DNA of 45,954 bases from a virus, in IMG/VR virus record IMGVR_UViG_3300021962_000192, positions 1 to 45,954 of that record. The stretch is one strand, 5' to 3'. The position numbers and the translations under genes were made by a program. The notes under the pieces were generated by a model. The model saw only the letters and a list, made by a program, of their open reading frames with translations, was not told where the DNA came from and searched no databases. Below are positions 8,084 through 16,614 of the stretch, piece after piece. The number at the start of each line of letters is the position of its first letter. The first letter of the stretch is position 1.

Positions 8084-11000
8084 ATGTTTAGGCAAAAACC
8101 GTTTGCGGCACTTTTTTGGCTTACGTGTTTTGTCTGTGCTCTCTTGAGCCTTGGCCTTCCGGCAAGAAACGCCAGTGCTACCGAGTTGTACTACCCATCT
8201 GGACCGCAACTCAATATAAGCAAGTCCACTGTCACCGATGGTGGGTGGTCACTTTGCTACTCGGGAACCTACGGTGCGACTGCTTCGCTAACCACAATTG
8301 AGTCCGACTGCGACGGCGAATACCTCATCCTTGCTGGTGGTCAAACTGGCTCAGACACTCTGATGCTTCTTGCTGCTGCCCCAAGGTCGGATGTGTTCAC
8401 AAATACGACAACAGCCCACCTATCTAACGGGTCGTACTGGTACTACGGACGCGACCATAATTCGTCAATCGGCTTTGCCCCAAATGCCACGATTCAGTTG
8501 AGCAGTGCAGACGTCTATAACACCTCTGACCAATACCGACTCTCCTGGCATACCAACTACTGCGGAGACCTAATGCTCTGCGGTGGGTGGCGTGTCGGTG
8601 CTGTCGTCGGTCTCAACTCAGGCGATTCATACACACGGTATGTGTATGAGTCTTCAGATGGTGCTTCGCCTACGACGACTACGACTACAACTACAACAAC
8701 TACAACAACTACAACAACTACAACTACAACAACTACAACTACAACAACTACAACTGTTCCAGCACCGACTTCCATTGAGGTGACCAACCTCTTGGATGAC
8801 GGCTCCGAGGGAAGTCTTCGCTGGGCGATTACCCAAGCGAATGGAGCCTCTGGTGGAGAAAATGACTCCATCACCTTCGCAGAAGGTCTTGCTGGAACCA
8901 TAACGCTCACATCAAACTTGCCAAATATCACCGACACCCTGACCATTGATTCCGATGACGCAATAACAATTGCTGGCAACTACCAGATGTACATATCAAC
9001 CGGAGTTACCGCAACGGTTAACGACATGGGCTTTAGCCAGTCATACATAACCAACGAGCGTGGAACCCTGTATGTGAACAGTTGCACCTTTACAAATCTT
9101 GGCAACTATGGGGTAGGCAATAAGAATGGTGCGACCCTCACCTACATAGATGGAACCACATTTAATGGTGGAACACGAGGAGTCTGGTCGGACTGGGGAA
9201 ATACGCCAAATCCGTTCACCACGGACGACTCTGCATACCAGAACCGAATCTACGTAACAGACTCAACGTTCCAAAATCTGTCAGTTGGAATAGGCGCGGA
9301 GCGTTCAGTATTTGTTTCTGGCTCGACATTTACCAATAACTCCACTCACATTAATGCGAGAGGAATAAATAAATACAGGATTACCAACAACACATTTAGT
9401 GGTGGAACCAATGGAATAATCACGTTCTCCAACATCCCGGCATGGGAGGGATTCTTTGCCAATAAATCGGTGGATGCAAACAATAGATACATCGCTGGAA
9501 ATACGTTCACCAATGTCTCCAACTATGCAATTTATTTGGACGACTACTACGGCAGTGTTCCGGACCAGCAGGGTGCAACGATTAGGGATAACACATGGGA
9601 CGAGACTGGTGTGTGGGTCAGTTGGAGGAATGCCAACGGAAGATACAACGAAACAGAAGTTGACGGTGGAGATTATCCGTATTATTCGTTGAGCAACACT
9701 TCCAGTGCTCCGCCGCCGACAACCACAACTACAACAACTACAACAACTACTACAACTACTACAACTACAACGACAAGTAGTACTACAACTACAACAGTTC
9801 CCTATCAGCCCGCTCCAAGTCCCAATGATTCTGGTCAATCCGGTAACGGTGGCGACTCACCGCCAACTGGTACCACAGAGCCACCATACATAGCCCCAGA
9901 ACCTGAAACAGAATCCACGGTAACGACGCTTCCAGAAGAAACATTGCCTGAAAACGAACAGCCAGTAGCGACCATTCCAGAAGAGCCGAAACCAACAGAA
10001 ACAACTTTACCCCCAGTAGAAGTAGAGCCCACAGAGCCTGAAACGGTAGAAGTAGATAATCCATCAGATAATTCTACTGACCTTCCAGAAGAATTCAACA
10101 ATTTGCCAGATGACGCTTCTGCCGAAGAAATACTGGAAATCATTACGGAAGTTGATTTCACGGAAATATCTGACGACCGGTTTGAAGCCGTGCTTGACAA
10201 AGTGTTTGAGGACATTTCAGACACAGAAAAAGTCACGGAAGTCCTTACTTCATTGCTGTCCGAAGAATTAGATAAAGAACAACTTGTATCTGTTATGGAA
10301 GCGGTATTTAGCGAAGAGGCATCTGTCGAGCAAATGGGTGCAGTTGTAGACGACCTTTTAAAAGCAGGCCTATCAGGAGAAGAATTGGCGGCAGTTTTTG
10401 ACGCTGTATTTGATGAAGACCTTTCAGACGAAGAAACAATTGAATTGGCTCAAGAGATTCTTAAGGGCGAACTTGACGCAGAAGAATTTGGCACTGTAAT
10501 AGACGCCATCTTTGACGAAGTAGTAACTGACGAAGTTTTGATTGAAACATTTACTGCTGTTTTAGAAACCGAACTTGACGCAGAAAAGTTTGAAGCAGTT
10601 GTTGATGTTCTCGAATCCGAAGTTATTTCCAAAAAACAGGTCGCTGAAGTAGTCACTTTGATTATCCAACAGGAAGGCGGAGTTAATGCCGAACAAGCAA
10701 CAGAACTTGCAACAAGCCCCAAAGTGTTGGCGAGCATTGACGGCGAACAAGCAACGGAGGTGTTTGATGCCGTGGTTGCGTCAGAGGTGTCGCCAGAGGA
10801 TGGCGCCGCAATCGTAGAAGCAGTTCAGGAAGCTCCAGTCGAAGTTAAAGAAGCATTCGAAGAAGAGATAAATGTGTTCGCTGGTGTATTTGACGACTAC
10901 GTAGCTATTGGGTCGACCATCGATGTGGGTTCAAGAAGGACTGTAATGGTTGCGAGTTTGGTCACAGTTGCCGCAGTCAGTATTGGCTTATCAGCTGGTG

Positions 11001-11359
11001 GTACTTCGCCTGCTCCAAATTCAAACCCAACAGGTGGTAATCCAAATAACGAAAGTCAATTTAACGCACGGAAAGAAGAGGAAAGTGAGGCTGCCGGAGA
11101 AATAGCTTGGGATGGTTTAGAATGGATTAAGTATTTGAGCATTTATAAGTACGTGAATGGAGAAAAAGTCTTGGACTGGAAAAAATTCTTTAAAAAGTTT
11201 ACTTACGGTATTTTTGGTTTAGGGTTTACCCTCGCCGGTTCAATCGTGATGTATTTTACGCTTTCTGGCTTTACCCAAAAAGTTGCACTATGGGCGACGG
11301 CCTTTGCCTTCTTGGGTGCGATGTGGCTTCATATGCAAGAGCCAGATTCTAATGAATGA
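8084..11359 (+). CDS. Giant secreted, membrane-anchored protein with poly-Thr linkers and beta-helix domain
   Basis: I start at ATG 8084 because the signal peptide then has a normal shape (MFRQKPFAALFWLTCFVCAL, cleavage near ARNASA); ATG 8021 would add 21 residues. The order is: signal peptide; a Cys-containing N-domain; a poly-Thr run (8672-8755); a right-handed parallel beta-helix (about 8770-9700, opening with VTNLLDDGSEGSLRWAITQA); a second Thr run (9718-9800); a Pro/Glu linker; then about ten acidic helical repeats of 25-30 residues (for example EELAAVFDAVFDEDLSDEE). Last come a transmembrane helix (VMVASLVTVAAVSIGLSAGG) and two more near the C-terminus. Poly-Thr linkers and the acidic repeat block resemble surface proteins of Acidimicrobiia. 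It may be a host-derived surface protein altering attachment or superinfection. Different composition from the neighbouring tail genes suggests transfer. Confidence 0.75.
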   Translation: MFRQKPFAALFWLTCFVCALLSLGLPARNASATELYYPSGPQLNISKSTVTDGGWSLCYSGTYGATASLTTIESDCDGEYLILAGGQTGSDTLMLLAAAPRSDVFTNTTTAHLSNGSYWYYGRDHNSSIGFAPNATIQLSSADVYNTSDQYRLSWHTNYCGDLMLCGGWRVGAVVGLNSGDSYTRYVYESSDGASPTTTTTTTTTTTTTTTTTTTTTTTTTTTTVPAPTSIEVTNLLDDGSEGSLRWAITQANGASGGENDSITFAEGLAGTITLTSNLPNITDTLTIDSDDAITIAGNYQMYISTGVTATVNDMGFSQSYITNERGTLYVNSCTFTNLGNYGVGNKNGATLTYIDGTTFNGGTRGVWSDWGNTPNPFTTDDSAYQNRIYVTDSTFQNLSVGIGAERSVFVSGSTFTNNSTHINARGINKYRITNNTFSGGTNGIITFSNIPAWEGFFANKSVDANNRYIAGNTFTNVSNYAIYLDDYYGSVPDQQGATIRDNTWDETGVWVSWRNANGRYNETEVDGGDYPYYSLSNTSSAPPPTTTTTTTTTTTTTTTTTTTSSTTTTTVPYQPAPSPNDSGQSGNGGDSPPTGTTEPPYIAPEPETESTVTTLPEETLPENEQPVATIPEEPKPTETTLPPVEVEPTEPETVEVDNPSDNSTDLPEEFNNLPDDASAEEILEIITEVDFTEISDDRFEAVLDKVFEDISDTEKVTEVLTSLLSEELDKEQLVSVMEAVFSEEASVEQMGAVVDDLLKAGLSGEELAAVFDAVFDEDLSDEETIELAQEILKGELDAEEFGTVIDAIFDEVVTDEVLIETFTAVLETELDAEKFEAVVDVLESEVISKKQVAEVVTLIIQQEGGVNAEQATELATSPKVLASIDGEQATEVFDAVVASEVSPEDGAAIVEAVQEAPVEVKEAFEEEINVFAGVFDDYVAIGSTIDVGSRRTVMVASLVTVAAVSIGLSAGGTSPAPNSNPTGGNPNNESQFNARKEEESEAAGEIAWDGLEWIKYLSIYKYVNGEKVLDWKKFFKKFTYGIFGLGFTLAGSIVMYFTLSGFTQKVALWATAFAFLGAMWLHMQEPDSNE
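8672..8755 (+). repeat. ACN microsatellite encoding poly-threonine (1)
   Basis: A run of nearly 30 Thr codons written with mixed ACT/ACA/ACG triplets. Being a multiple of three, length change would vary the linker without breaking the frame. A similar run of Thr codons occurs at 9718-9800. Confidence 0.8.
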
Positions 11360-11681
11360 CGTACTAGTCGCCTTAATTACCGCATCCAGCCTTATAAGTG
11401 TTGGATATATGCAATTCGTGTATCGTTCGGGTAAAAAACGAGGGCAAGAAGCTAAGCTATCTCAGGCATTGGCCGAGCAAAGATGGGTCAGCAACAAAGC
11501 GGACCACGATTATGTGGTTACTCTTTTGAATATGACCAATAAAAACATAGACACAATGGGCAAAAACCTGGGCAGGTCTATCGATAGGGTCGAAAAACAG
11601 GTTGATAACAATTATGACCAAATTAAAGTTATTTCCGAAAAATTAGACCGGCACCTATTAAACCATAAAGAAGCCGAATAA
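11352..11681 (+). CDS. Small membrane protein with coiled coil
   Basis: The start is ATG 11352, overlapping the end of the giant gene by eight bases. The 109-residue protein has one N-terminal transmembrane helix (VLVALITASSLISVGYMQFV), then a basic patch (RSGKKRG) and a long amphipathic helix (NNYDQIKVISEKLDRHLL) likely to form a coiled coil. This layout, N-out with a cytoplasmic coiled coil, resembles small actinophage membrane proteins near lysis genes. It could also partner the giant membrane protein with which it is coupled. Confidence 0.65.
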   Translation: MNDVLVALITASSLISVGYMQFVYRSGKKRGQEAKLSQALAEQRWVSNKADHDYVVTLLNMTNKNIDTMGKNLGRSIDRVEKQVDNNYDQIKVISEKLDRHLLNHKEAE

Positions 11682-11699
11682 ACAGTCGCTACTGTCTTT
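11682..11699 (+). terminator. Weak hairpin-T terminator candidate
   Basis: ACAGT (11682-11686), loop CGCT, ACTGT (11691-11695), then CTTTT. The five-base-pair stem is weak, but it lies directly after the stop codon and before a promoter. Confidence 0.35.
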
Positions 11700-11704
11700 T
11701 CTCC

Positions 11705-11713
11705 TGTTATAAT
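11705..11713 (+). promoter_or_regulatory. Extended -10 promoter upstream of helicase operon
   Basis: TGTTATAAT is a perfect extended -10 element (TGn plus TATAAT). It is about 47 bases before the ATG at 11761, which has its own AAGGAG site. No clear -35 box, as is usual for extended -10 promoters. Confidence 0.55.
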
Positions 11714-11760
11714 TCACGACTGGTTAATATTCAATTTTTTTACATAATTAAGGAGCTTCC

Positions 11761-12225
11761 ATGCCTATAGATAAGAATGTGCTTGAAATGGCCAAGCAAG
11801 AATGTAAAGGCACTGCGCCGGAAAAAGATGTTGAATGGCTCCAAAGACCAGAAAATAGATTTGCGTGGTGTCAAGCTTTAATAACGGCATTGTCGGACTG
11901 CGATTCTCAAGTTGCATTTCATAAAAATAGAATCGACCTGATGGCCAAAGATGTAGAGCTCGGGATGCTTAGTGCTGCTGAGTATTTTGAGGAAAAACAA
12001 AAATTTAGTGATTGGGTCAGAAAGTCAATGAGATATCGGAACGGCGTTAGTCAAAGACTTTCCGAAGTCCGGTCACTTTTGGGCGACGACCCAAGAATTA
12101 ACCACGTTGAAGAAATTGAAAAATTAACTAAGGCAATTATTGCTCACCGTAGAGCGTCAATTGAGAATCAATACACTGCGGAAGCCCACGATTACAAACT
12201 ATGGGCAACAGTAATTCAGGATTAA
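11761..12225 (+). CDS. Hypothetical protein upstream of helicase
   Basis: The 154-residue protein has a good AAGGAG site. It is predicted all-helical, with a conserved-looking opening (DVEWLQRPENRFAWCQALIT) and a long central helical region (FHKNRIDLMAKDVELGMLSA). It overlaps the helicase gene by 25 bases, so it may be a helicase partner. No family recognised. Confidence 0.65.
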   Translation: MPIDKNVLEMAKQECKGTAPEKDVEWLQRPENRFAWCQALITALSDCDSQVAFHKNRIDLMAKDVELGMLSAAEYFEEKQKFSDWVRKSMRYRNGVSQRLSEVRSLLGDDPRINHVEEIEKLTKAIIAHRRASIENQYTAEAHDYKLWATVIQD

Positions 12226-14405
12226 TTATTTACGACAACCAGCAACTGGTTAAGTCGATTACCACTATTGCTAATGTTTGCAATGGGGCTTCATCTAGTG
12301 ATGGTGTTGGTTTTAGTCGCTCTGACGCACAACTCGGGCTTCAAATTGCGCTTTTAAATTCTTCTCATTGGACCCAAGCTATTACTTATGAGGCTTGGCT
12401 GCTTTTAGCAAAATATCAAAATCAATTATCTAAGTTTGGCGTTGATTATGATGAGATTAAAGCCCCACCAAGAACTCATTATTCTGCATCCAAGGACCTG
12501 GCTTTAATTTATGAAAGCCGAAAAAAATTAAATAAAAATGCTGTCTACACCAACGATTCGGCCTATATAATAGAAGCAGAATACAACGAACAACTCAATG
12601 AAATTCTTAAAACAATTGAAGGAATCCAGTGGATATCAAGCAACAATGTTTGGGTAGCACCCATGGAAGCTGTTGAGCAAGTGGCTTCTTTGGTAAATAA
12701 TTACGGCTTTAAAGCCGCCGATGGTCTCGCCGATGTATTTGGGCAATATCACACAAGGCTAGAAAATGGCCTTGGTTCAATCACTTTATCCAAGACAAAT
12801 AAATTGATTTTTAATTTTCCTTTTAATGCGCAAATAGTTAATCTTGTCAAATCTATTCCCAACAGAATGTGGGACGTAAAAAAGAAAGTCTGGATTACCC
12901 CAATATCTATTGTTGCCATAGAGATAGCTGACAAATTCAACCTTGAAATGTCTGATGATTTAAGAAAGATAATTTTAGAACAAACCAAAACCGAAACTGA
13001 ATTGCTCGAAAAATCAACTTCAGCTGATGCAGATATTGATGTTCCGACCCTCAAGGGTACGTTAATGCCGTATCAAAAAGCTGCTGTTTCTTATGCTTCT
13101 CAAGTCAGTAGGTGCCTAATAGCTGACCAAATGGGTTTAGGAAAGACTGTTGAGGCTTTGGCTATTGCGGAGTATAAGAATGCCTTTCCGTTAGTTATTA
13201 TTTGCCCAGCTTCACTTAAAGAAAACTGGAAACGCGAAGCCAACAAATGGATGCCTCACAGGACCGTAAATGTTGTTTCCGGAAAATCGGACATAACCTC
13301 ATCGGATATTAATGTTGTCAACTACGACATTCTGTATAAATTTACCGAGGCAATTACACACCTATCGCCAAATGGTTTAATTTTCGACGAGTCACACTAC
13401 GTTAAAAATAGTGCTTCGAAAAGAGCAAAATCAGCAAAAGAAATAGCCAAAACCGTGCCGCGTTCCGGCACCGTGCTTTTATTATCTGGCACCCCAGTGA
13501 CCAATCGACCAGAAGAGCTAGTTAGTCAGCTTGAAATCATGGGCATGATTGGTGCTTTTGGTGGTAAATGGGCTTTTCTTAAAAGGTATACCGCCGCCTA
13601 CCACAATGGATTTGGATGGGATACTAAAGGTGCTTCTAATCTTTTGGAGCTAAATACAAAACTGAGACAAACGTGCTATATCAGAAGAACAAAGGATGAG
13701 GTACTCAAAGAGCTCCCACCAAAACTGAGAAGTGTCATCCATGTTGAGCCGTCTGGGCTTGGTTATAAGGAGTATAAAAAAGCAGAAGTAGACCTTGTGT
13801 CGTTTCTTGCTGAACACGGGTATCGCAAGTCAGACTCTGCAGAACACCTAAGAAGGACCGGAATCCTTAAGCGGCTAGCGGGAGAGGCAAAGTTTGAATC
13901 TGTTACGGAATGGATTGATTCGTTCCTAGAATCATGCGACCGAAAATTGATTGTCTTTGCCCATCATGTTTCGCTCGTAGATAAATTGGCTGAAAAATAT
14001 GGCGGCTTAAGAATTAGTGGTAGGGATTCATTGGAGTCTCGTCAAAATGCCGTCGACACATTCCAAAATGACCCAAAAGCCAGAGTGATTGTGTTGAACC
14101 TTCAAGCTGGTGGCGTGGGTCTTACCTTGACTGCCGCATCAGATGTATGTTTTGTTGAACAAGGTTGGACGCCTGGAGAACACGACCAAGCAGAAGATAG
14201 GTGTCACCGAATTGGACAAAAAAATAATGTACAAGCCTGGTACCTGCTTGGCGCAAATACTATTGACGAAGATATTTACGATTTGGTCGAAGCAAAGAGA
14301 CTTGTCGTTGATGCCGTAACCGAAGGCGACGATGTCGAAAACAAAAGTATTATTGGCGACTTGATGAAGCGCATACTGGACAAACAAAACAAGCCCAGAC
14401 CATAG
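12201..14405 (+). CDS. SNF2-family helicase with HARP-like repeats (SMARCAL1-like)
   Basis: The 734-residue protein contains a complete SNF2 ATPase: Walker A DQMGLGKT (309-316), motif II DESH (396-399), motif III LLLSGTPVTNRPEEL (426-440), and the C-terminal RecA lobe with AGGVGLTLTAA and the QAEDRCHRIGQ arginine-finger motif. Before the motor, two segments (about 130-170 and 205-250) with W..NN.W..P/W..KKKVWITP spacing look like HARP repeats of SMARCAL1, which bind forked DNA. The likely role is ATP-driven annealing or fork remodelling during phage replication or repair. The start at ATG 12201 lies inside the preceding gene. Confidence 0.88.
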   Translation: MGNSNSGLIIYDNQQLVKSITTIANVCNGASSSDGVGFSRSDAQLGLQIALLNSSHWTQAITYEAWLLLAKYQNQLSKFGVDYDEIKAPPRTHYSASKDLALIYESRKKLNKNAVYTNDSAYIIEAEYNEQLNEILKTIEGIQWISSNNVWVAPMEAVEQVASLVNNYGFKAADGLADVFGQYHTRLENGLGSITLSKTNKLIFNFPFNAQIVNLVKSIPNRMWDVKKKVWITPISIVAIEIADKFNLEMSDDLRKIILEQTKTETELLEKSTSADADIDVPTLKGTLMPYQKAAVSYASQVSRCLIADQMGLGKTVEALAIAEYKNAFPLVIICPASLKENWKREANKWMPHRTVNVVSGKSDITSSDINVVNYDILYKFTEAITHLSPNGLIFDESHYVKNSASKRAKSAKEIAKTVPRSGTVLLLSGTPVTNRPEELVSQLEIMGMIGAFGGKWAFLKRYTAAYHNGFGWDTKGASNLLELNTKLRQTCYIRRTKDEVLKELPPKLRSVIHVEPSGLGYKEYKKAEVDLVSFLAEHGYRKSDSAEHLRRTGILKRLAGEAKFESVTEWIDSFLESCDRKLIVFAHHVSLVDKLAEKYGGLRISGRDSLESRQNAVDTFQNDPKARVIVLNLQAGGVGLTLTAASDVCFVEQGWTPGEHDQAEDRCHRIGQKNNVQAWYLLGANTIDEDIYDLVEAKRLVVDAVTEGDDVENKSIIGDLMKRILDKQNKPRP

Positions 14406-14479
14406 TCTGGCTATACGACTCATTCGTTAAGACTTATATCGACCCGCCCGGGTTGAAATATTTATCTTAAGGAGAAAAA

Positions 14480-14710
14480 ATGGGTTCAGCTAAGTCAGCA
14501 CCTGCTAAAGAAGTTAAACTCACCAACCAGCACGTAGACCAAGCAGCAAAAGGTGGTGCTATGGGTGTTGTTGTTTATCTTTGCAACAAGTACAGCGTAG
14601 ACCCGATGCTCACAGCTCTTTGCATGCCAGTAGTGGCTGCAGTTCTGTCGTTTGCAAGCAGCAAAATCGGCGACCCAAAAATCGCTTCGTTTTTTAGCGC
14701 TTCGAAATAA
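14480..14710 (+). CDS. Holin-like small membrane protein (1)
   Basis: The 76-residue protein has a strong AAGGAG site. After a polar N-terminus it has two short hydrophobic stretches (GGAMGVVVYLCNKY and LTALCMPVVAAVLSFASS), a pattern of small class II holins. It is the first of three genes leading to the endolysin. Function is inferred from size, hydrophobicity and position. Confidence 0.6.
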   Translation: MGSAKSAPAKEVKLTNQHVDQAAKGGAMGVVVYLCNKYSVDPMLTALCMPVVAAVLSFASSKIGDPKIASFFSASK

Positions 14711-14724
14711 TCACTAATTGTTGG

Positions 14725-14748
14725 CGGCACTGGGATTTTCTGGTGCCG
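14725..14748 (+). other. Intergenic stem-loop between holin-like genes
   Basis: CGGCAC (14725-14730) pairs with GTGCCG (14743-14748) around a loop containing ATTTTC. It ends ten bases before the ATG of the second holin-like gene, which has no visible Shine-Dalgarno sequence. It lacks a T-run, so it is more likely to affect translation or RNA stability than to terminate transcription. Confidence 0.4.
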
Positions 14749-14758
14749 ACAAACATTT

Positions 14759-15016
14759 ATGAATAAACAAACTTTGACCCAGTTACAAAATGTTGGCCTG
14801 CGAATATTGGCGACCTTTTCCGCAAGCGGACTAGGTGTCATCGGTGCAGGCACTATTGCTGGTGTCCCACTAATAAAAGCAGTCTTCATGGCTGGGATAG
14901 CTGGAGTGGCGACAGTTGTTGAAGGCCTCTCCCGCGCTTTCCTAGATGATGGTAAGTTATCTGTTGATGAAATCAATGGTGTTTTCAAAAAAGTAGATAA
15001 AAAATCAGCTGACTGA
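14759..15016 (+). CDS. Holin-like small membrane protein (2)
   Basis: The 85-residue protein has an N-terminal amphipathic stretch, then two adjacent hydrophobic segments (ILATFSASGLGVIGAGTIAG and VPLIKAVFMAGIAGVATVV) and a charged C-terminus ending KKVDKKSAD. This is the layout of phage holins and of small actinophage proteins found directly before endolysins. The endolysin gene starts 11 bases after its stop. Confidence 0.68.
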   Translation: MNKQTLTQLQNVGLRILATFSASGLGVIGAGTIAGVPLIKAVFMAGIAGVATVVEGLSRAFLDDGKLSVDEINGVFKKVDKKSAD

Positions 15017-15026
15017 AAGATAAAAA

Positions 15027-15869
15027 ATGTCTAATTTGTATATCAAAAAAGTAACAATGCCAACCGACCTTGCCGGGACTACTCCGGGCAAATTGCCGGA
15101 ATCATTGCTGGTCAAGGTGGACGGTGGGAAACTACACCATGCTGCTGCTTATGCGTGGATGGCGATGAAGGCCGCCGCCGCCGCTGACGGCATTGAATTA
15201 AAGCCGACATCCGCCGGAGACCTTTACAGAACATACGACTCTCAACTATCTGCATTTAAAATCCGATATCGAAAAGAGCCAATTGAGGGCGCATCTACTC
15301 GCACTTTTGAAGGTCAAAAATGGTATTTAAAAAAGGGTAACGCTCCACTTGCAGCGCCTGGGACAAGTCAGCACAATAGCGGCTTAGCTGTTGACGTACA
15401 CACCGCTAGCGGCGAAAGACTCAAATGGATGGTTGAGAATTGTGCAAAGTTTGGATTTTCTTGGGAAGTAGTTCCAGAAGAGCCATGGCATATACGTTAT
15501 ACAGAAGGTGATAATACGCCTGAAGCCGTTAAGCAATGGATGGCTGCAAACAATATCGCCGGAAAAGCTGATGCACCAGCAGCAGCCCCGGCAACCCCAG
15601 CAGCCCCAGCAGCAGCCCCTCAAAATGTTTCCGCGCGTGTTCGTCGCGGAAAAGAATTTGCCGCAAGTAATCCAGTTTTGAAATTAGGCAGCAATGGACC
15701 AGCAGTTAAATCTTTACAAACTCTGCTAAATAAATTTGGATGCAAGACAGCCATCGATGGTAGCTTTGGTCCAAAAACAGAAGCGGCTGTTAAGGCTTAT
15801 CAAAAAGCTGTTGGCTTGCCTCAAAATGGTATTGTCTCAAACAAGGTTTGGGCACGCATTAATCCTTAA
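15027..15869 (+). CDS. Endolysin: M15 D-Ala-D-Ala carboxypeptidase-type peptidase plus peptidoglycan-binding domain
   Basis: In this 280-residue protein, the M15/VanY zinc peptidase core has TSQHNSGLAVDV (SxHxxGxAxD; Ser114, His116, Asp123) and EEPWHIRY (Glu152, His155), supplying the His-Asp-His zinc site and the catalytic Glu. An Ala/Pro-rich linker (about 182-198) leads to a C-terminal peptidoglycan-binding domain (LKLGSNGPAVKSLQTLLNKF, DGSFGPKTEAAVKAYQ). It cleaves peptide stems in the host wall. It has no signal peptide, so it depends on the holins for export. A compact two-domain lysin without amidase or muramidase. Confidence 0.92.
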   Translation: MSNLYIKKVTMPTDLAGTTPGKLPESLLVKVDGGKLHHAAAYAWMAMKAAAAADGIELKPTSAGDLYRTYDSQLSAFKIRYRKEPIEGASTRTFEGQKWYLKKGNAPLAAPGTSQHNSGLAVDVHTASGERLKWMVENCAKFGFSWEVVPEEPWHIRYTEGDNTPEAVKQWMAANNIAGKADAPAAAPATPAAPAAAPQNVSARVRRGKEFAASNPVLKLGSNGPAVKSLQTLLNKFGCKTAIDGSFGPKTEAAVKAYQKAVGLPQNGIVSNKVWARINP

Positions 15870-15903
15870 GAGGATACCGTTCCTATACCTTAAATGATGT
15901 AAG

Positions 15904-15930
15904 TATAAATATGTATCTCATAAGAGATAC
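15904..15930 (+). promoter_or_regulatory. -10-like box and palindrome in the leader of the major tail protein gene
   Basis: TATAAA (15904-15909) is followed by a perfect inverted repeat GTATCTC (15913-15919), AT AA spacer, GAGATAC (15924-15930). The dyad falls at the expected transcription start or first bases of the mRNA, so it may be an operator or a stabilising 5' hairpin. Confidence 0.4.
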
Positions 15931-15960
15931 AACTAGCAGAAACAAACAAGGAGTTTTAAA

Positions 15961-16518
15961 ATGCCAGCAGCACTTTCAACAGTCACATTCGATGTGCAGG
16001 ATTGCAAAGTTTATCCAGTTACTGCAGACGCAGCAGGCGGAATCACCTATGGTGCCGCAGTTGATGTTCCTGGTATCCAGGAAGTTTCTGTAGAACCTAA
16101 CTTCATTACCGCAGAACTTAAAGGTGATGGAAAAGTTCTTGCCAAAAAAGGCAAGATTGACCGATTGAATTTCTCAGCAACCTATAGCGAACTCAGCCTT
16201 TCAGTTATGTCAACACTGTTTGGTGGTTCTGTAACGACAACAGGAACTGGAGATGCTGAAGAAGCAGCTTACGAGTTCACTGGTGGAAGTCTTCCATACT
16301 TCAAGATTGAATTCTTGGTCAATGACCTCGAAAACTCTCTTGCAGAAATGGTTTTTGTTTTGTCGAAGTGCCAAATGACTGGTGGAACAATCATGGGTGC
16401 ATCAACAGACAACTTCAGCAGCCCAAGCTTTGACGCAGAAGCAATTCTCCCAGTTGCTACCGGTGTCGGTTTCGGTGAAGTAACATTCCGCGAAACCGCA
16501 ACTGGCTTAAGCGCATAA
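15961..16518 (+). CDS. Major tail (tube) protein
   Basis: The 185-residue protein has a strong AAGGAG site and is followed by a strong terminator, both expected of a highly expressed structural gene. The sequence alternates beta strands (VDVPGIQEVSVEPNFITAEL, NFSATYSELSLSVMSTLFGG) in the manner of siphovirus tail tube proteins, and the gene stands immediately before the tail assembly chaperone and tape measure. Family assignment rests on gene order plus the strand pattern. Confidence 0.78.
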   Translation: MPAALSTVTFDVQDCKVYPVTADAAGGITYGAAVDVPGIQEVSVEPNFITAELKGDGKVLAKKGKIDRLNFSATYSELSLSVMSTLFGGSVTTTGTGDAEEAAYEFTGGSLPYFKIEFLVNDLENSLAEMVFVLSKCQMTGGTIMGASTDNFSSPSFDAEAILPVATGVGFGEVTFRETATGLSA

Positions 16519-16540
16519 TAAGCCAAATAATCTGCTAGTT

Positions 16541-16577
16541 AAAGGCCGGTCCTTAATTGGACCGGCCTTTACTTTTA
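16541..16577 (+). terminator. Strong rho-independent terminator after major tail protein
   Basis: AAAGGCCGGTCC (16541-16552) pairs perfectly with GGACCGGCCTTT (16559-16570) across loop TTAATT, followed by ACTTTTA. This is the strongest terminator in the window and separates the major tail gene from the rest of the tail operon. Confidence 0.9.
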
Positions 16578-16578
16578 G

Positions 16579-16608
16579 TGGACAAGCACAGGGTTTTGGG
16601 TGTATAGT
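16579..16608 (+). promoter_or_regulatory. Promoter for tail assembly chaperone operon, leaderless geometry
   Basis: TGGACA (16579-16584), 18-base spacer, TATAGT (16603-16608), six bases, then ATG 16615. There is no Shine-Dalgarno sequence. It directly follows the strong terminator, so the tape-measure operon is transcribed separately from the abundant major tail protein. Confidence 0.55.
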
Positions 16609-16614
16609 TTCCTT

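Noticed and set aside
8654-8836. Minus-strand Cys/Ser-rich reading frame opposite the first poly-Thr run (and a similar one at 9305-9838)
   Set aside because: It is the complement of the ACN microsatellite; such repeats give open frames on both strands. No ribosome binding site or promoter.
8672-9800. Poly-Thr repeats considered as a CRISPR or intergenic repeat array
   Set aside because: The unit is a codon inside a single open frame, with no spacers.
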